Source of the DNA: Acidobacterium sp.
GTDB taxonomy: Bacteria > Acidobacteriota > Terriglobia > Terriglobales > Acidobacteriaceae
Assembly: GCA_027315385.1 (NCBI GenBank)
Contig: DAHUYD010000083.1
Location: forward strand, 1 to 42,842
Length of the DNA: 42,842 bases
Direction: 5' to 3'
Shown here: positions 24,784-33,623 of the stretch, piece by piece
How positions within the stretch are numbered: position 1 is the first letter of the stretch
How the letters are laid out: every line of letters starts with the position of its first letter
Program-made: the position numbers and the translations under genes
The notes under the pieces: model-generated
What the model was told of the DNA's origin: nothing
Seen by the model: the letters and a program-made list of their open reading frames with translations, nothing else
Database searches by the model: none

Positions 24784-25995
24784 ATGATTCCCTGTCAGCG
24801 CCAGGCACGATGCTCTCGCTGGCGCCAATCGCGCCTGCTGGTTTGCCTGCTCGCCAGCGGCGCACTGTTGCCGGCGGGCTGCCGCCATCGCGGCTTCCCG
24901 CACTACCCTTCCAATTTTCGCGAGTATGCATGGGTAACGGACGGCGGCGGCAATTCGGTGACGGTGCTCGACCTGATCAACATGGTTTCCGCCAAAACCA
25001 TCCCCGTCGGCGCCGATCCCGTCGCGGTCGGCGTGAATCCGAAGACGGACGAAGTGTATGTGGCCAACTCCGGCAGCGGCACGGTCAGCGTTATCGATGC
25101 CGTCGCCAATCGCGTCACGGCAACGATCGCCGTCCATCGGCAGCCGGTCTCAATCGATGTGAATGCCGAAGGCACGCGCGCCTGGGTGGCTAATTCGGGA
25201 TCGAATAACGTCTCCGAGATTGACCTGCGGTCGGGCCGCGAAATTGCCACCGTCGGGGTGGGTGAGTCTCCCGCGGCCGCGCGCATCTCGCCGGACGGCA
25301 ATAGCCTGGTGGTAACCAATCGCGGCGCGAACAGCGTGAGCATCGTGGATGTTCCAACGCTGGCTGTGCGCGCCGTTTTCACGGGCTGCGCCCGCGCTTC
25401 CGACGCCGTAATTCTCCCCGATTCATCGAAGGCGTTCGTCGCCTGCTCCGGCGGCCACCAGGTGATGGTCATCGGGCTGGCGCGCGCGAAGAGCGACTTA
25501 CCGGCGGAACTGGCCGATCGCCTGCTGGATTTCCTCGACGTCGGCCCGCAGCCCATCCATCTGGCGCTGAAGCCGGATGGCGGAGAGATTTTCGTCTCCA
25601 ACTTCGGCAGCGACACGATCTCCGAAATCGCGACCGACAACAACGAAGTGGGATGGAGCTACATGATTGGGGAGCACCCCTGGGGCGGCGCGGTCAGCGC
25701 CGACAACTCCACCCTCTGGGTCGGAAATTCGGGAGACAACACGGTCGCGGCCTACTCCATTGACGATGGCCAGCGGGTCAACACGGTTCAGGTCGGCGAT
25801 GGCCCAGGGCCGCTTGCGCTCTCAAGCGACGGGCTTTTACTGCTCGCGGTCGACAGGCTCTCCGGCGATGTTTCCATCCTGCGAACGCTGACGTACACCC
25901 CAAAAGGAGAGCCGGTCACGGGATCGCTCTTTACGGTCCTCGCGGCCGGCAATAATCCAAACGCAATCGCGGTGAAGGGCTTCCGCGTCCACTAA
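24784..25995 (+). CDS. YVTN beta-propeller lipoprotein
   Basis: The 403-residue protein begins with a basic N-region and a lipoprotein signal whose lipobox ends LLPAGC (Cys33). The rest consists of about seven repeats resembling YVTN blades: VAVGVNPKTDEVYVANSGSG, VSVIDAVANRV, IDVNAEGTRAWVANSGSN and so on. The repeats form a beta-propeller, usually a binding scaffold at the outer membrane or cell surface. No catalytic motif is visible. The start at 24784 is chosen because it directly precedes the lipoprotein signal. It ends 14 bp before the convergent stop of the HTH/TPR gene. Confidence 0.85.
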   Translation: MIPCQRQARCSRWRQSRLLVCLLASGALLPAGCRHRGFPHYPSNFREYAWVTDGGGNSVTVLDLINMVSAKTIPVGADPVAVGVNPKTDEVYVANSGSGTVSVIDAVANRVTATIAVHRQPVSIDVNAEGTRAWVANSGSNNVSEIDLRSGREIATVGVGESPAAARISPDGNSLVVTNRGANSVSIVDVPTLAVRAVFTGCARASDAVILPDSSKAFVACSGGHQVMVIGLARAKSDLPAELADRLLDFLDVGPQPIHLALKPDGGEIFVSNFGSDTISEIATDNNEVGWSYMIGEHPWGGAVSADNSTLWVGNSGDNTVAAYSIDDGQRVNTVQVGDGPGPLALSSDGLLLLAVDRLSGDVSILRTLTYTPKGEPVTGSLFTVLAAGNNPNAIAVKGFRVH

Positions 25996-26009
25996 TCGGG
26001 CGAGTTCGC

Positions 26010-26915
26010 TCAGCGCGGCGAGGCAGTCAGCCTGGACCGTGTATTCCGCCAGGCAATCGTCAGCCCCTCGCGGTCCAAAATCTTCCGCGCCTGTAGCCGA
26101 GCATGGTTGGCCCATGGACCCACGGGATCCAGCTTCGCGTACGCGTTCCAGTGCCGCAGAGCGCGCCGCCGCTCGCCGGAGCGCTCGTAGGCGAGCGCCA
26201 GGTTGTAGTGGGCATCGGCGTAGCCGGGCACCAGCCGGATCGCCGCGCGGTATGCCTCAATTGCCTCCTGCAGCCGCTGCAGCTCATCCAGGGCATTGCC
26301 GAGGTCGAAAAACGCCAGCGCGTAATCCGGGTTTTCCGTAGTGGCGCGCCGGTACAGCTGCTCCGCCCGTTGGAACTGGCGCTGGTTATAAACAATCGTC
26401 CCCAGATTGATCGCGGCCGGCGCGTGTTCCCCCATCTCCAGCGTCTGTTCGTACAGAGCTGCCGCCTCAGCGAGCTGCCCCTGCTCTTCGCAGCGCACGC
26501 CTTCCAGAAAAAGCGCCTCCATCCGATTCTGGCGCTGTGTCGAGGAGGCGGGGTCTTCGCCGAGCGCAGCCAAGCGCGGGCCGTCAGCCTCGAAATCAAA
26601 CTCGAACTGCCGCGCCACCGGATCCATTGCTGCGCCGGAATGCCGAAAAACCATGCGCGGGCCCCGCGTGGTGACGCCCGCTTCCAGCAGAGGGTTCGCC
26701 ATGCCGGAAACCGCTCGCATGGCGGTAAGGCTGGCACGGATACTGGCCGCGGAAATGCGAACCGCCCGCAGATCTCGAAGTTTTCTCAGCTGTACCAAAT
26801 CTTCGAACCCGTAGTCGGCAGCAACGGCGACGAGCCCCACCCTCTCCCAGGCACGCAGTTGCCGGGGCGAGATGCGAAGTATCCGAAGAACATCCTGACG
26901 GCTATATCGGTTCAC
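26010..26915 (-). CDS. MerR-like HTH and TPR protein, probable transcription regulator
   Basis: The 301-residue protein starts with a MerR-like winged-helix segment (NRYSRQDVLRILRISPRQLRAWERVGLV, 2-29, then a helical part to about 75). A variable linker follows, then TPR repeats from about 125 to 270, with typical units such as APAAINLGTIVYNQRQFQRAEQLY, DYALAFFDLGNALDELQRLQEAIEAY and ADAHYNLALAYERSGERRRAL. DNA binding plus protein interaction is therefore predicted. The start is GTG 26915; an in-frame stop eight codons upstream excludes longer versions. AAGGAGG lies about 16 nt before the GTG, with the hairpin GGAGCC-T-GGCTCC between them. The VWFA gene ends 137 bp upstream on the same strand. 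Confidence 0.8.
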   Translation of the reverse strand: MNRYSRQDVLRILRISPRQLRAWERVGLVAVAADYGFEDLVQLRKLRDLRAVRISAASIRASLTAMRAVSGMANPLLEAGVTTRGPRMVFRHSGAAMDPVARQFEFDFEADGPRLAALGEDPASSTQRQNRMEALFLEGVRCEEQGQLAEAAALYEQTLEMGEHAPAAINLGTIVYNQRQFQRAEQLYRRATTENPDYALAFFDLGNALDELQRLQEAIEAYRAAIRLVPGYADAHYNLALAYERSGERRRALRHWNAYAKLDPVGPWANHARLQARKILDREGLTIAWRNTRSRLTASPR

Positions 26916-26948
26916 TCGGCGGAGCCAGGCTCCTCCTTATTTGAACCG

Positions 26949-26977
26949 ATTATCCCTGGAGAGCAGAAGAACAGCAA
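26949..26977 (-). promoter_or_regulatory. Promoter-like element of the HTH/TPR gene
   Basis: On the minus strand GATAAT (26954-26949) is 17 bp downstream of TTGCTG (26977-26972). Transcription would start near 26942, placing AAGGAGG almost at the 5' end of the mRNA. The -35 is weak. Confidence 0.35.
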
Positions 26978-27051
26978 GCGCGGCGGCACAAATTTCAGTG
27001 GATAAGGAGGTACAAAACAGATTCGTGCCCATGACGCCCATGAATTCCCGG

Positions 27052-29178
27052 TCAAGACCCGCCGCTCGCCGGGGCAGCCGAATTCTGAATAGCGGGACGG
27101 ATCAGCAGGGCGGTTCGGGGGAACGTAAACGTTCCGCCCGCGTCGTCGATGACGTTGATCTGGCAGATATAGGTTCCGGGCTTGAGGCTCTCCAGCGGCA
27201 GATCGAACTGAAAGACCACCGCGTCACGGCCGGGTACATTGATCCGCACCGCCTGCACGACCGGCGTCTCAAACACCTTCGCCGACCCACGCAGAAATTC
27301 GATGCTGGTCATCACCCGCACCGGCACCGCTTCCGGCTTCCTGCCCTTTGCACTCTTCGCCGCGGCGGTTTTGACAACCGCGGCATGGGCGGGATCGTAC
27401 ACCTCATACAGCAGGTACAGATGCTGATTCTGGCGAAAGACATGGGGCAGGTTCGGCACCATTTCCTGGCCGTTGCGCGCCAGGGGACTGACCTGCTGCT
27501 TCTTTGCCGGCGTCAGCTGGCTGGCCAGCACCACCGAACTCATCTTCAACGGAACCTTGCGCAGGTCCGGAACGAAGAGATCCGTCTCGAACGAACCCAT
27601 CCGCCCCGTCTCATTCTCCCGGACCACGACTTTGAGATGATATTTGCCGGTAGGAAGGCTGAACCCCGTTGTGTACTGCACATTTTTCTGCCGCACCTGC
27701 TCGGCTTCATTCACAGCAAGCTTCACGGTGTCGCGCACATCGCCGATATCGCGGCCATTCATGTCGCGCACCTGGCCGATGATATCCAGCGTGGCTTTGT
27801 CGCGATCGCCGCCCTTGACGAACGGAATTTCGGCCCCCGGCACGACCAGTGAAATCGGCACAAAGAAGCGCCCCGGCGCCTGCCGGAAATAGAGTGCCTC
27901 GAGGTACACCGGCAGGTCGGTGGCCGGCAGCGGGCTGGCCAGCTCGTCCTCCAGTTGCTGCTCGCGCTCGTCCTTCGTCGCGTGCCTGAAGTCGGCGGGT
28001 GCGTAGTAGCCGCGCCGGTACTCGATCTTCACGTCCCGGCGATCTGCTCTGATGGAGATTCGGCGGTATCGCCCGTCTCGCCTCGGATCTGTGGAGTGGT
28101 AGCCGATCACGTAATACGCCGATGTGTCTTTTTGCATCTGCGCGAAGGCCGGCGAAAAATCGTTGGTATCGAAGAAGGCCTTGCCGCCGGTGTCCGAAGA
28201 CAGCGTTTGCAACACTTCCTGCGTATCGAAGTTGGCGTCCAGATTGTTCTGGGTAGCCGCGCCGTTGTAGGAATTCGCTCCCCGAAGACTGCCGGTAGTC
28301 GCGTCGCCCAGCGGTGAGATTGCCTCCAGTCCCCGCGCGTCCACGCTGTAGACGGACAGATTGGCGCGCACGGCCGCATTGGTGGCGGCGTTCAGGGATG
28401 CCTGGTTCTCAATGCCGTCGCGCTGGATGCCGCCGGAAAAATACAGCAGCGACTTCTTCTCGGTCAGATACGTCAGGGATTTTGCAATGTCCTCGATCGC
28501 AAATAGTTCGCGGTCGGTATTCATGTCGTTGTACTCTTCCTCGTCCGGCGCAAACGAGGTGGCATCCTCCACCTGATTCGTGGTGCTGGTCGCACCGGGC
28601 GCAAATCCCTGTTCTTCCGTCCCGGAGTAACTATTCACGGCGCGCAGCAGGCGTTGCTTGTCGGCGGTGAAATCCTGGTCCAGAGAGAGGGTCGCGTTCA
28701 GCGAGATCACAGCAACCAGGTCCGCCGGACGCATCTGCTTCTCGATGTAATTCCGCGCCGCCTCCTGCGACCGCGCCACATCTTCGGGCTGCATCGAAGT
28801 CAGATCGAAGAACATGACCACCAGCCGGTGATTGTGCAGTTGCTGCTGCGCGGCAACCCTGCTGCGCGCTCCGAAAATCCCGTTGGGCGCGACGGCATTG
28901 ATCGTCGCCTCGTCGAGCGGCGTTGCTTCGTCCACATTCTCGTAATCGAAGCTGACGATGCGCTGCGGCTTGCCGTCCTCGCGGATGCTGAAATCCCTGG
29001 CCGTCAGGCCCCGCACCAGCTGGCCGGTTCGCTTGTCGCGCACCACCACGTTGGTGAGCACGATCTCGCTGTTCACCGTGAAGGTGATCACCGAATTGTT
29101 CTGCCGAGGCTGCTGGGGCCGGGCGGGAGGCACCAGCAGCGCAAAGGCAAAGACCAATCCGGGGATGCGGCTTTTCAT
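27052..29178 (-). CDS. Acidobacterial VWFA-related domain protein
   Basis: The 708-residue protein has a signal peptide (about 1-21), an N-terminal beta-rich region (VVRDKRTGQLVRGLTARDFSIREDG), then a von Willebrand A-like domain from about 115 to 350. The metal-site region FFDLTSMQ (Asp125) departs from the usual DxSxS. The block DPRRDGRYRRISIR, RRGYYAP near residues 365-395 is typical of the acidobacterial VWFA-related family (TIGR03436). The C-terminal half is beta-rich. It is exported, probably to the periplasm or surface, and its role is unknown. GAGGGG precedes the start, 9 bp after the stop of the receptor-like gene, so the three genes 33365-27052 form an operon. Confidence 0.92.
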   Translation of the reverse strand: MKSRIPGLVFAFALLVPPARPQQPRQNNSVITFTVNSEIVLTNVVVRDKRTGQLVRGLTARDFSIREDGKPQRIVSFDYENVDEATPLDEATINAVAPNGIFGARSRVAAQQQLHNHRLVVMFFDLTSMQPEDVARSQEAARNYIEKQMRPADLVAVISLNATLSLDQDFTADKQRLLRAVNSYSGTEEQGFAPGATSTTNQVEDATSFAPDEEEYNDMNTDRELFAIEDIAKSLTYLTEKKSLLYFSGGIQRDGIENQASLNAATNAAVRANLSVYSVDARGLEAISPLGDATTGSLRGANSYNGAATQNNLDANFDTQEVLQTLSSDTGGKAFFDTNDFSPAFAQMQKDTSAYYVIGYHSTDPRRDGRYRRISIRADRRDVKIEYRRGYYAPADFRHATKDEREQQLEDELASPLPATDLPVYLEALYFRQAPGRFFVPISLVVPGAEIPFVKGGDRDKATLDIIGQVRDMNGRDIGDVRDTVKLAVNEAEQVRQKNVQYTTGFSLPTGKYHLKVVVRENETGRMGSFETDLFVPDLRKVPLKMSSVVLASQLTPAKKQQVSPLARNGQEMVPNLPHVFRQNQHLYLLYEVYDPAHAAVVKTAAAKSAKGRKPEAVPVRVMTSIEFLRGSAKVFETPVVQAVRINVPGRDAVVFQFDLPLESLKPGTYICQINVIDDAGGTFTFPRTALLIRPAIQNSAAPASGGS

Positions 29179-29187
29179 ACCATCCCC

Positions 29188-32100
29188 TCAGAACCTGTAT
29201 CGGCCGATGAAGCTGAACTGCCGCATCTGTCCGGTAGAAACCACCTGCCCGTATGAGGCGTCGCCCAGCGTGCTGTCGACGCCGGAATACTGAACCGTAT
29301 TAAAGACGTTGTCTGCCGTTGCTCGCATCTCGAAGCTCTTGAAATCGCCAAAACGAATGCTCTTCGAGACGGACATGTCGACCGAAACAATTCCTGGCCC
29401 GGGAATGCTCAGCCGCGAGGCCGTTCCGTACAGTCCCGCTGGGGCCGCGAAGGCTCCTTTGTTGAACCAGTTCGTGAGGCCTCCCCCACCCGACGTGAGA
29501 GATGCCCCCGGCACACGGTCAGGACGCAGCGAGTTGGTCGTTCCGGTCGTCACTCCCAGACTGGTGGACGCGTAATGCGGCGTCAGCGGATTCCCGCTGG
29601 AGAACTGGTAAGTCCCGGAAAAATTCGTATTGGCCAGAACATGCCCCAGCCAGTCCGCCGTCAGCAGGTGCGCTTGCGGACCGAAGGGAAGCTCATAGAG
29701 AAAATTGCCCACCAGGTTATGCCGCACGTCGAAGCTGGAGTTCGACTCCTCGGCACGCAGATTCTGCCAGTTTTGTGCCAGGCAGGTGCCACCGCAGGTC
29801 GTGCCGCCGTTGCCGCCGACGGAGCTGGCATCGTCAATCGCGTGCGAATACGTGTAGGTCGCCCCCAGCGCGATGTGGCCGGCGAGCCTCTTCCGAGCGC
29901 TGATCGACAGCCCGTTGTAATTGGAGAATGCTGTGGAATTCTCGTAATTGTACGGAACGATCACGCCCGGATTCGCCGCCGCCACCGGTTGCGTCGTCGT
30001 CAGCGCTCCGCCCACCGTCTCCGGGTACCGCCCCGGCGCATCGACCACATCCAGCCGCGAGCCCTTCGTCCCGCTGTACCCGATGTTCAGCACGATCTGC
30101 TGCCAGGGAATCGTTCGCTGCAGGTTCACGTTCCAAACCTGGACATACGGCAGACGAAAGTTCCTGTTCACCGCCCAAGTGCCGATCTGCGCGCTCTCCG
30201 GGATGGGGAATCCATTCGCCAAACAGAACGATGAGCAATCGACGACCGCCGCTTCGTCGGATGAGGTGTACACCTTATTGTCCTGGACATCCGCAAAAGG
30301 CGGGGCAAAGGCAAAGTTCTGCACGAAATTCAGATACTGCCCCACCGTATAGTTGATCCCATATCCTGCGCGGAGGACGGTGTCCTTCATGGGATGAAGT
30401 GCGATCCCCAGCCGCGGCTCGAAGTTGTTCTTCTCCGGGTAGACCAGATCGTGCGGGAACTTGCCGGTAAATGCTCCAAATCCGTTGGGCGTAACGATCG
30501 CCGCCTGCGAAAAGTCGCTGCTCACATCGAGAGTGGCCAGCCGATCATGCTCCTCGGAGTACGGCGAGAAGTACTCGTAGCGAAGCCCGTAAAGAATCGT
30601 CACGTTCTTCCCCGCGCGCCAGTCGTCCTGGGCGAACCAGTCGATCGTATTCTGCCGCAAATGCGCTTCCCCATTGGCGGCCTGAATCGCCGTTTCCTGG
30701 GGCAGCCCCAGCAGCAGATCGGCCAGCGACGAGCCGGTGGTTGGCAATCCCGACTCCCCGCTCGACCCCAGACCGCTCGCCGCGCAGGAACCCGGCGCCT
30801 GCGTGAAACAGCCGGTGAAGGCAAACGTTCCCGTTGAATTCGTTCCGCCAATCTGATCCTGATACACGCGCCGGAAATCCGCTCCCAGGCGCAAATTGTG
30901 TTTACCGCGCATCCACATGCTTGTCTCGCCGATCGAGATGGTCTCCTGCATCTCGAACCGCGGCTGCGCTTCGTTCAGACCGGTGAACTGGTCCAGCGTG
31001 ATGTTGGGCAGTCCCCAAAGCTGGGGCGAACTGGGGACCCCGCTCAAATGGACAACCGATGCTCCCACATTCCGCACATTGCTGAACTGGTTGTTCACCT
31101 GGCTGTGTGTCTGGTTCCAGCCAAGGTTCACATTGTTCGTCAGACGTCCCTTGCCGATGGAATAGCCCACCTGCAGCGAGTTCTGCCGTGTCTGGCTCGC
31201 GCCTCCCAGCGCAGAGAAGACATTCAGATCGTCCGAGGAGGAATTCTGGTAGTTGTAGTTTCCGTGAATGCTCTGGGTGATGCCGGGATTACCTACGCCG
31301 AGGAATTGCCTCGCCATGCGGATAAACGGGTTGGCCCCTCCGGAATTGCCGAAGGTATGCATGAGCCGGATGCCGATGTTGGTGGTATTAGTAGTAGCCG
31401 AAGTCAGGCGCTGATAATTCTGGATCGCACCGGGCAGATTCGGATCGGGCTCGGGCACATAGCTGAGCAGGGCCTGCGCCTGGGGAGCAATGCAGCCCGC
31501 GGGAATCTGATTCCCGACAAACGGCTGCCCCGGAGTATTGCCGCCCGCAGTACAGGATGAACCAGCGGGATCGTAGATCGTGATCGGCTTCCCGGCCGGT
31601 GTTGTCAGTCCGGAGAAATCTCCTCCGCGCTCGGCGGTTGTCGGCACCGTCGCGTATTGGTCGAAAGGCTGCGAGGAACGCGTTCCGAAGAGCGTGAAAA
31701 ATAAAATGTCGTTCGCGTCATGCGTCAGCAGTTTGGGAATGTACGGAGGCGCAAACAGCGTGGCACCGAAACGATTCGTTGCGTACGCGGGCTCCTGGAT
31801 GGGCTGCCCACGCAGCGCGAAATCCGCGGCATTCAGCGCGCCGTTGCCGCCGGTCCAGAACAGCGCGCCGTGAGGCTGATTCGGCTTGAAATTGCGGAAA
31901 TTGCCGTGAAAGCGCGGGCCACCTCCGCCACCGCGGCCCCCCCCGCCTCCCGGACCACGCACCATCATCGGTCCACCTGGGCCGCCGCTCACGGACCGAT
32001 TCAACTCCATATTCTCGCGCATCTGGCCGAAGTCAACCCCGGCAAATGGATTGGTCACGCCGTTCTGGCCGGTCACCGCGACGGACTCGCCCGACGAGAA

Positions 32101-32652
32101 ATCGGAATTCCCAGCCAGCGACGGCAGCTCGACTCCTGTATCTCCTCCGCCCGCTCCCGCCTGGATGAGGTTTGCGGCGGAACCCACCAGGCTTAAGCTC
32201 TGCGCGCCCATTCCGCCCAGGAGTTGCTCGCCCGCGCCTTTGCGGGCCTGCTCCTGCTGAACCCGCGAGGCCAGTTGCAGTGCGAAATCGACGGTCTGCA
32301 CAGGCGCACCGCCATGCAGCAGGGCCTCTTTCATCACAGGAGCAAACGCGGTGAGCTGGGTGCGAAGCACGTAGCGACCATTCCGCGGAATGACCAGCGT
32401 GTAGCTGCCGGTGATATCGGTGGTGGTGCTGTATTTTTCGCCGGTGAGCGAGTTCTCCGCCGTGACGCTCACTCCAGGCAGCGGCGCCTTTCCCGCCATC
32501 ACCGTTCCGTGAATCGTTCCGCCCGCCGGCGGGGCGGATGCGGCACTTGCCGGGGCGGGCGCCGGCCGCGCGGCTGCTGTCTGTGCCAAAGCCAGCGGCC
32601 CCGCAACCAGCAGAGATACTAAGAGAGCGCTGTAGCGCATGGACGGGATCAT
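29188..32652 (-). CDS. Oar-like TonB-dependent-receptor/carboxypeptidase regulatory-like protein
   Basis: The 1154-residue protein has a signal peptide (about 1-23), an Ala/Pro-rich stretch, and a carboxypeptidase-regulatory-like beta-sandwich (GGTIHGTVMAGKAPLPGVSVTAENSLTG, about 44-125). A Gly-rich linker (VRGPGGGGGRGGGGG, around 230) follows, then a long outer membrane beta-barrel ending RYRF. This layout is common in Acidobacteriota and resembles Myxococcus Oar. Such proteins take up or secrete large substrates across the outer membrane using TonB; the substrate is unknown. ATGs at 32652 and 32640 are both possible and neither has a good ribosome-binding site. The preceding gene stops 5 bp upstream. 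Confidence 0.88.
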   Translation of the reverse strand: MIPSMRYSALLVSLLVAGPLALAQTAAARPAPAPASAASAPPAGGTIHGTVMAGKAPLPGVSVTAENSLTGEKYSTTTDITGSYTLVIPRNGRYVLRTQLTAFAPVMKEALLHGGAPVQTVDFALQLASRVQQEQARKGAGEQLLGGMGAQSLSLVGSAANLIQAGAGGGDTGVELPSLAGNSDFSSGESVAVTGQNGVTNPFAGVDFGQMRENMELNRSVSGGPGGPMMVRGPGGGGGRGGGGGPRFHGNFRNFKPNQPHGALFWTGGNGALNAADFALRGQPIQEPAYATNRFGATLFAPPYIPKLLTHDANDILFFTLFGTRSSQPFDQYATVPTTAERGGDFSGLTTPAGKPITIYDPAGSSCTAGGNTPGQPFVGNQIPAGCIAPQAQALLSYVPEPDPNLPGAIQNYQRLTSATTNTTNIGIRLMHTFGNSGGANPFIRMARQFLGVGNPGITQSIHGNYNYQNSSSDDLNVFSALGGASQTRQNSLQVGYSIGKGRLTNNVNLGWNQTHSQVNNQFSNVRNVGASVVHLSGVPSSPQLWGLPNITLDQFTGLNEAQPRFEMQETISIGETSMWMRGKHNLRLGADFRRVYQDQIGGTNSTGTFAFTGCFTQAPGSCAASGLGSSGESGLPTTGSSLADLLLGLPQETAIQAANGEAHLRQNTIDWFAQDDWRAGKNVTILYGLRYEYFSPYSEEHDRLATLDVSSDFSQAAIVTPNGFGAFTGKFPHDLVYPEKNNFEPRLGIALHPMKDTVLRAGYGINYTVGQYLNFVQNFAFAPPFADVQDNKVYTSSDEAAVVDCSSFCLANGFPIPESAQIGTWAVNRNFRLPYVQVWNVNLQRTIPWQQIVLNIGYSGTKGSRLDVVDAPGRYPETVGGALTTTQPVAAANPGVIVPYNYENSTAFSNYNGLSISARKRLAGHIALGATYTYSHAIDDASSVGGNGGTTCGGTCLAQNWQNLRAEESNSSFDVRHNLVGNFLYELPFGPQAHLLTADWLGHVLANTNFSGTYQFSSGNPLTPHYASTSLGVTTGTTNSLRPDRVPGASLTSGGGGLTNWFNKGAFAAPAGLYGTASRLSIPGPGIVSVDMSVSKSIRFGDFKSFEMRATADNVFNTVQYSGVDSTLGDASYGQVVSTGQMRQFSFIGRYRF

Positions 32653-32657
32653 GGGCG

Positions 32658-33365
32658 CTATTTCTGAGGATTCGGTTGGGTCTGCGGCGCCGGCGGGCCG
32701 CCCGGCGGTCTCGGCCCCATTACCCCAACCGTCGTGGCGACCAGACTGCCGTTCTGCAGCGCGCCGCGGGCCACGATGTGGTCGCCCACCTTGATATCCG
32801 GAAACGCGATGTCTTCCTCGCCGTCCTGGCCGCGCTTGCGGAATTCCGTATTCTCATTCACCGTGATGGTCTGGATGACTTTGTCCGGCCGCTCCACCGT
32901 CAGCGTCAGGCCGTGCTTGGCCGTCACTTTGCCGGCGGTCCACGTCTTGCCGAAGTCCGCGCGCATTTGCTTCATCCGGGCGGCCTGCTGTGCATTCAGC
33001 ACCACGACGAACATCGCCCCAACTGTCTTCTCCCGCGCGTCCAGATTGCCAACGGCCACGACGACGTCGCCAGGATGGATATCCGTGAGCTTCACTTCCT
33101 CGCGGTCCTTCCTGATCCGCGTGTTCGGGCCGGTTTCCACCGTGTAAGTCTGACCCTGCTCATCCTTAATAGTGATATTCGTGCCGGAAATCGCGCTCAC
33201 CGTCCCATGGGCGCTGTTGGCGCCCATCATGAACATGCCCCCGCCGCCCTGGCGTTCGTTGCCCTGCTGGGGGCCTCCCTCCTGGGCCGTCAGCCGCGGG
33301 CCGCCCGCAACGACAACACACAGGCAAAGCGCCACGCCCGCCGCACAGAAAAATCGCAATCGCAT
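32658..33365 (-). CDS. Exported DUF5666-like protein
   Basis: The 235-residue protein has a signal peptide (about 1-27), a Gly/Gln-rich linker (QEGGPQQGNERQGGGGMF), and two beta-barrel-like units. Unit one is GTVSAISGTNITIKDEQGQTYTVETGPNTRIRKD, ending GDVVVAVGNL; unit two is GKVTAKHGLTLTVERPDKVIQTITVNENTEFRKRG, ending GDHIVARGAL. This small-barrel pattern is that of DUF5666. The tail is Pro-rich. GGAAGG lies 8 nt before the ATG. It is the first gene of the operon with the Oar-like receptor and the VWFA protein, so a shared envelope function is likely though unidentified. Confidence 0.82.
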   Translation of the reverse strand: MRLRFFCAAGVALCLCVVVAGGPRLTAQEGGPQQGNERQGGGGMFMMGANSAHGTVSAISGTNITIKDEQGQTYTVETGPNTRIRKDREEVKLTDIHPGDVVVAVGNLDAREKTVGAMFVVVLNAQQAARMKQMRADFGKTWTAGKVTAKHGLTLTVERPDKVIQTITVNENTEFRKRGQDGEEDIAFPDIKVGDHIVARGALQNGSLVATTVGVMGPRPPGGPPAPQTQPNPQK

Positions 33366-33549
33366 CGTTTCAGCCTTCCGGCGAGACCCTTCTCCTCGCT
33401 CGATGTTCGCTTCCGCAGGTCTGCCCCGATAGACGCACCCCTGTTATGGAAAGACGCGCTCGCCGGCCCGATTTGCGATCCGTGTTTCTGTCCCGCCAGG
33501 AAAAATGAAGCACTCGTCCTGTTCACCGCATCCTCAACTCTATCCGCAT

Positions 33550-33596
33550 GGGGAGTGGTACGGTAACAGGCAGGCCCTGCCCGTACCCGCTCTCCC
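33550..33596 (+). promoter_or_regulatory. Large hairpin upstream of egtB
   Basis: GGTACG (33557-33562) pairs with CGTACC (33582-33587), flanked by GGGAG and CTCCC and enclosing a smaller GGCAG/CTGCC stem. It sits 28 nt before the egtB start. It has no U-tract; it could be a leader structure or a binding site. The rest of 33366-33623 shows nothing else clear. Confidence 0.35.
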
Positions 33597-33623
33597 GGCG
33601 ACGAGACCGCATCTGAGGAGGGA

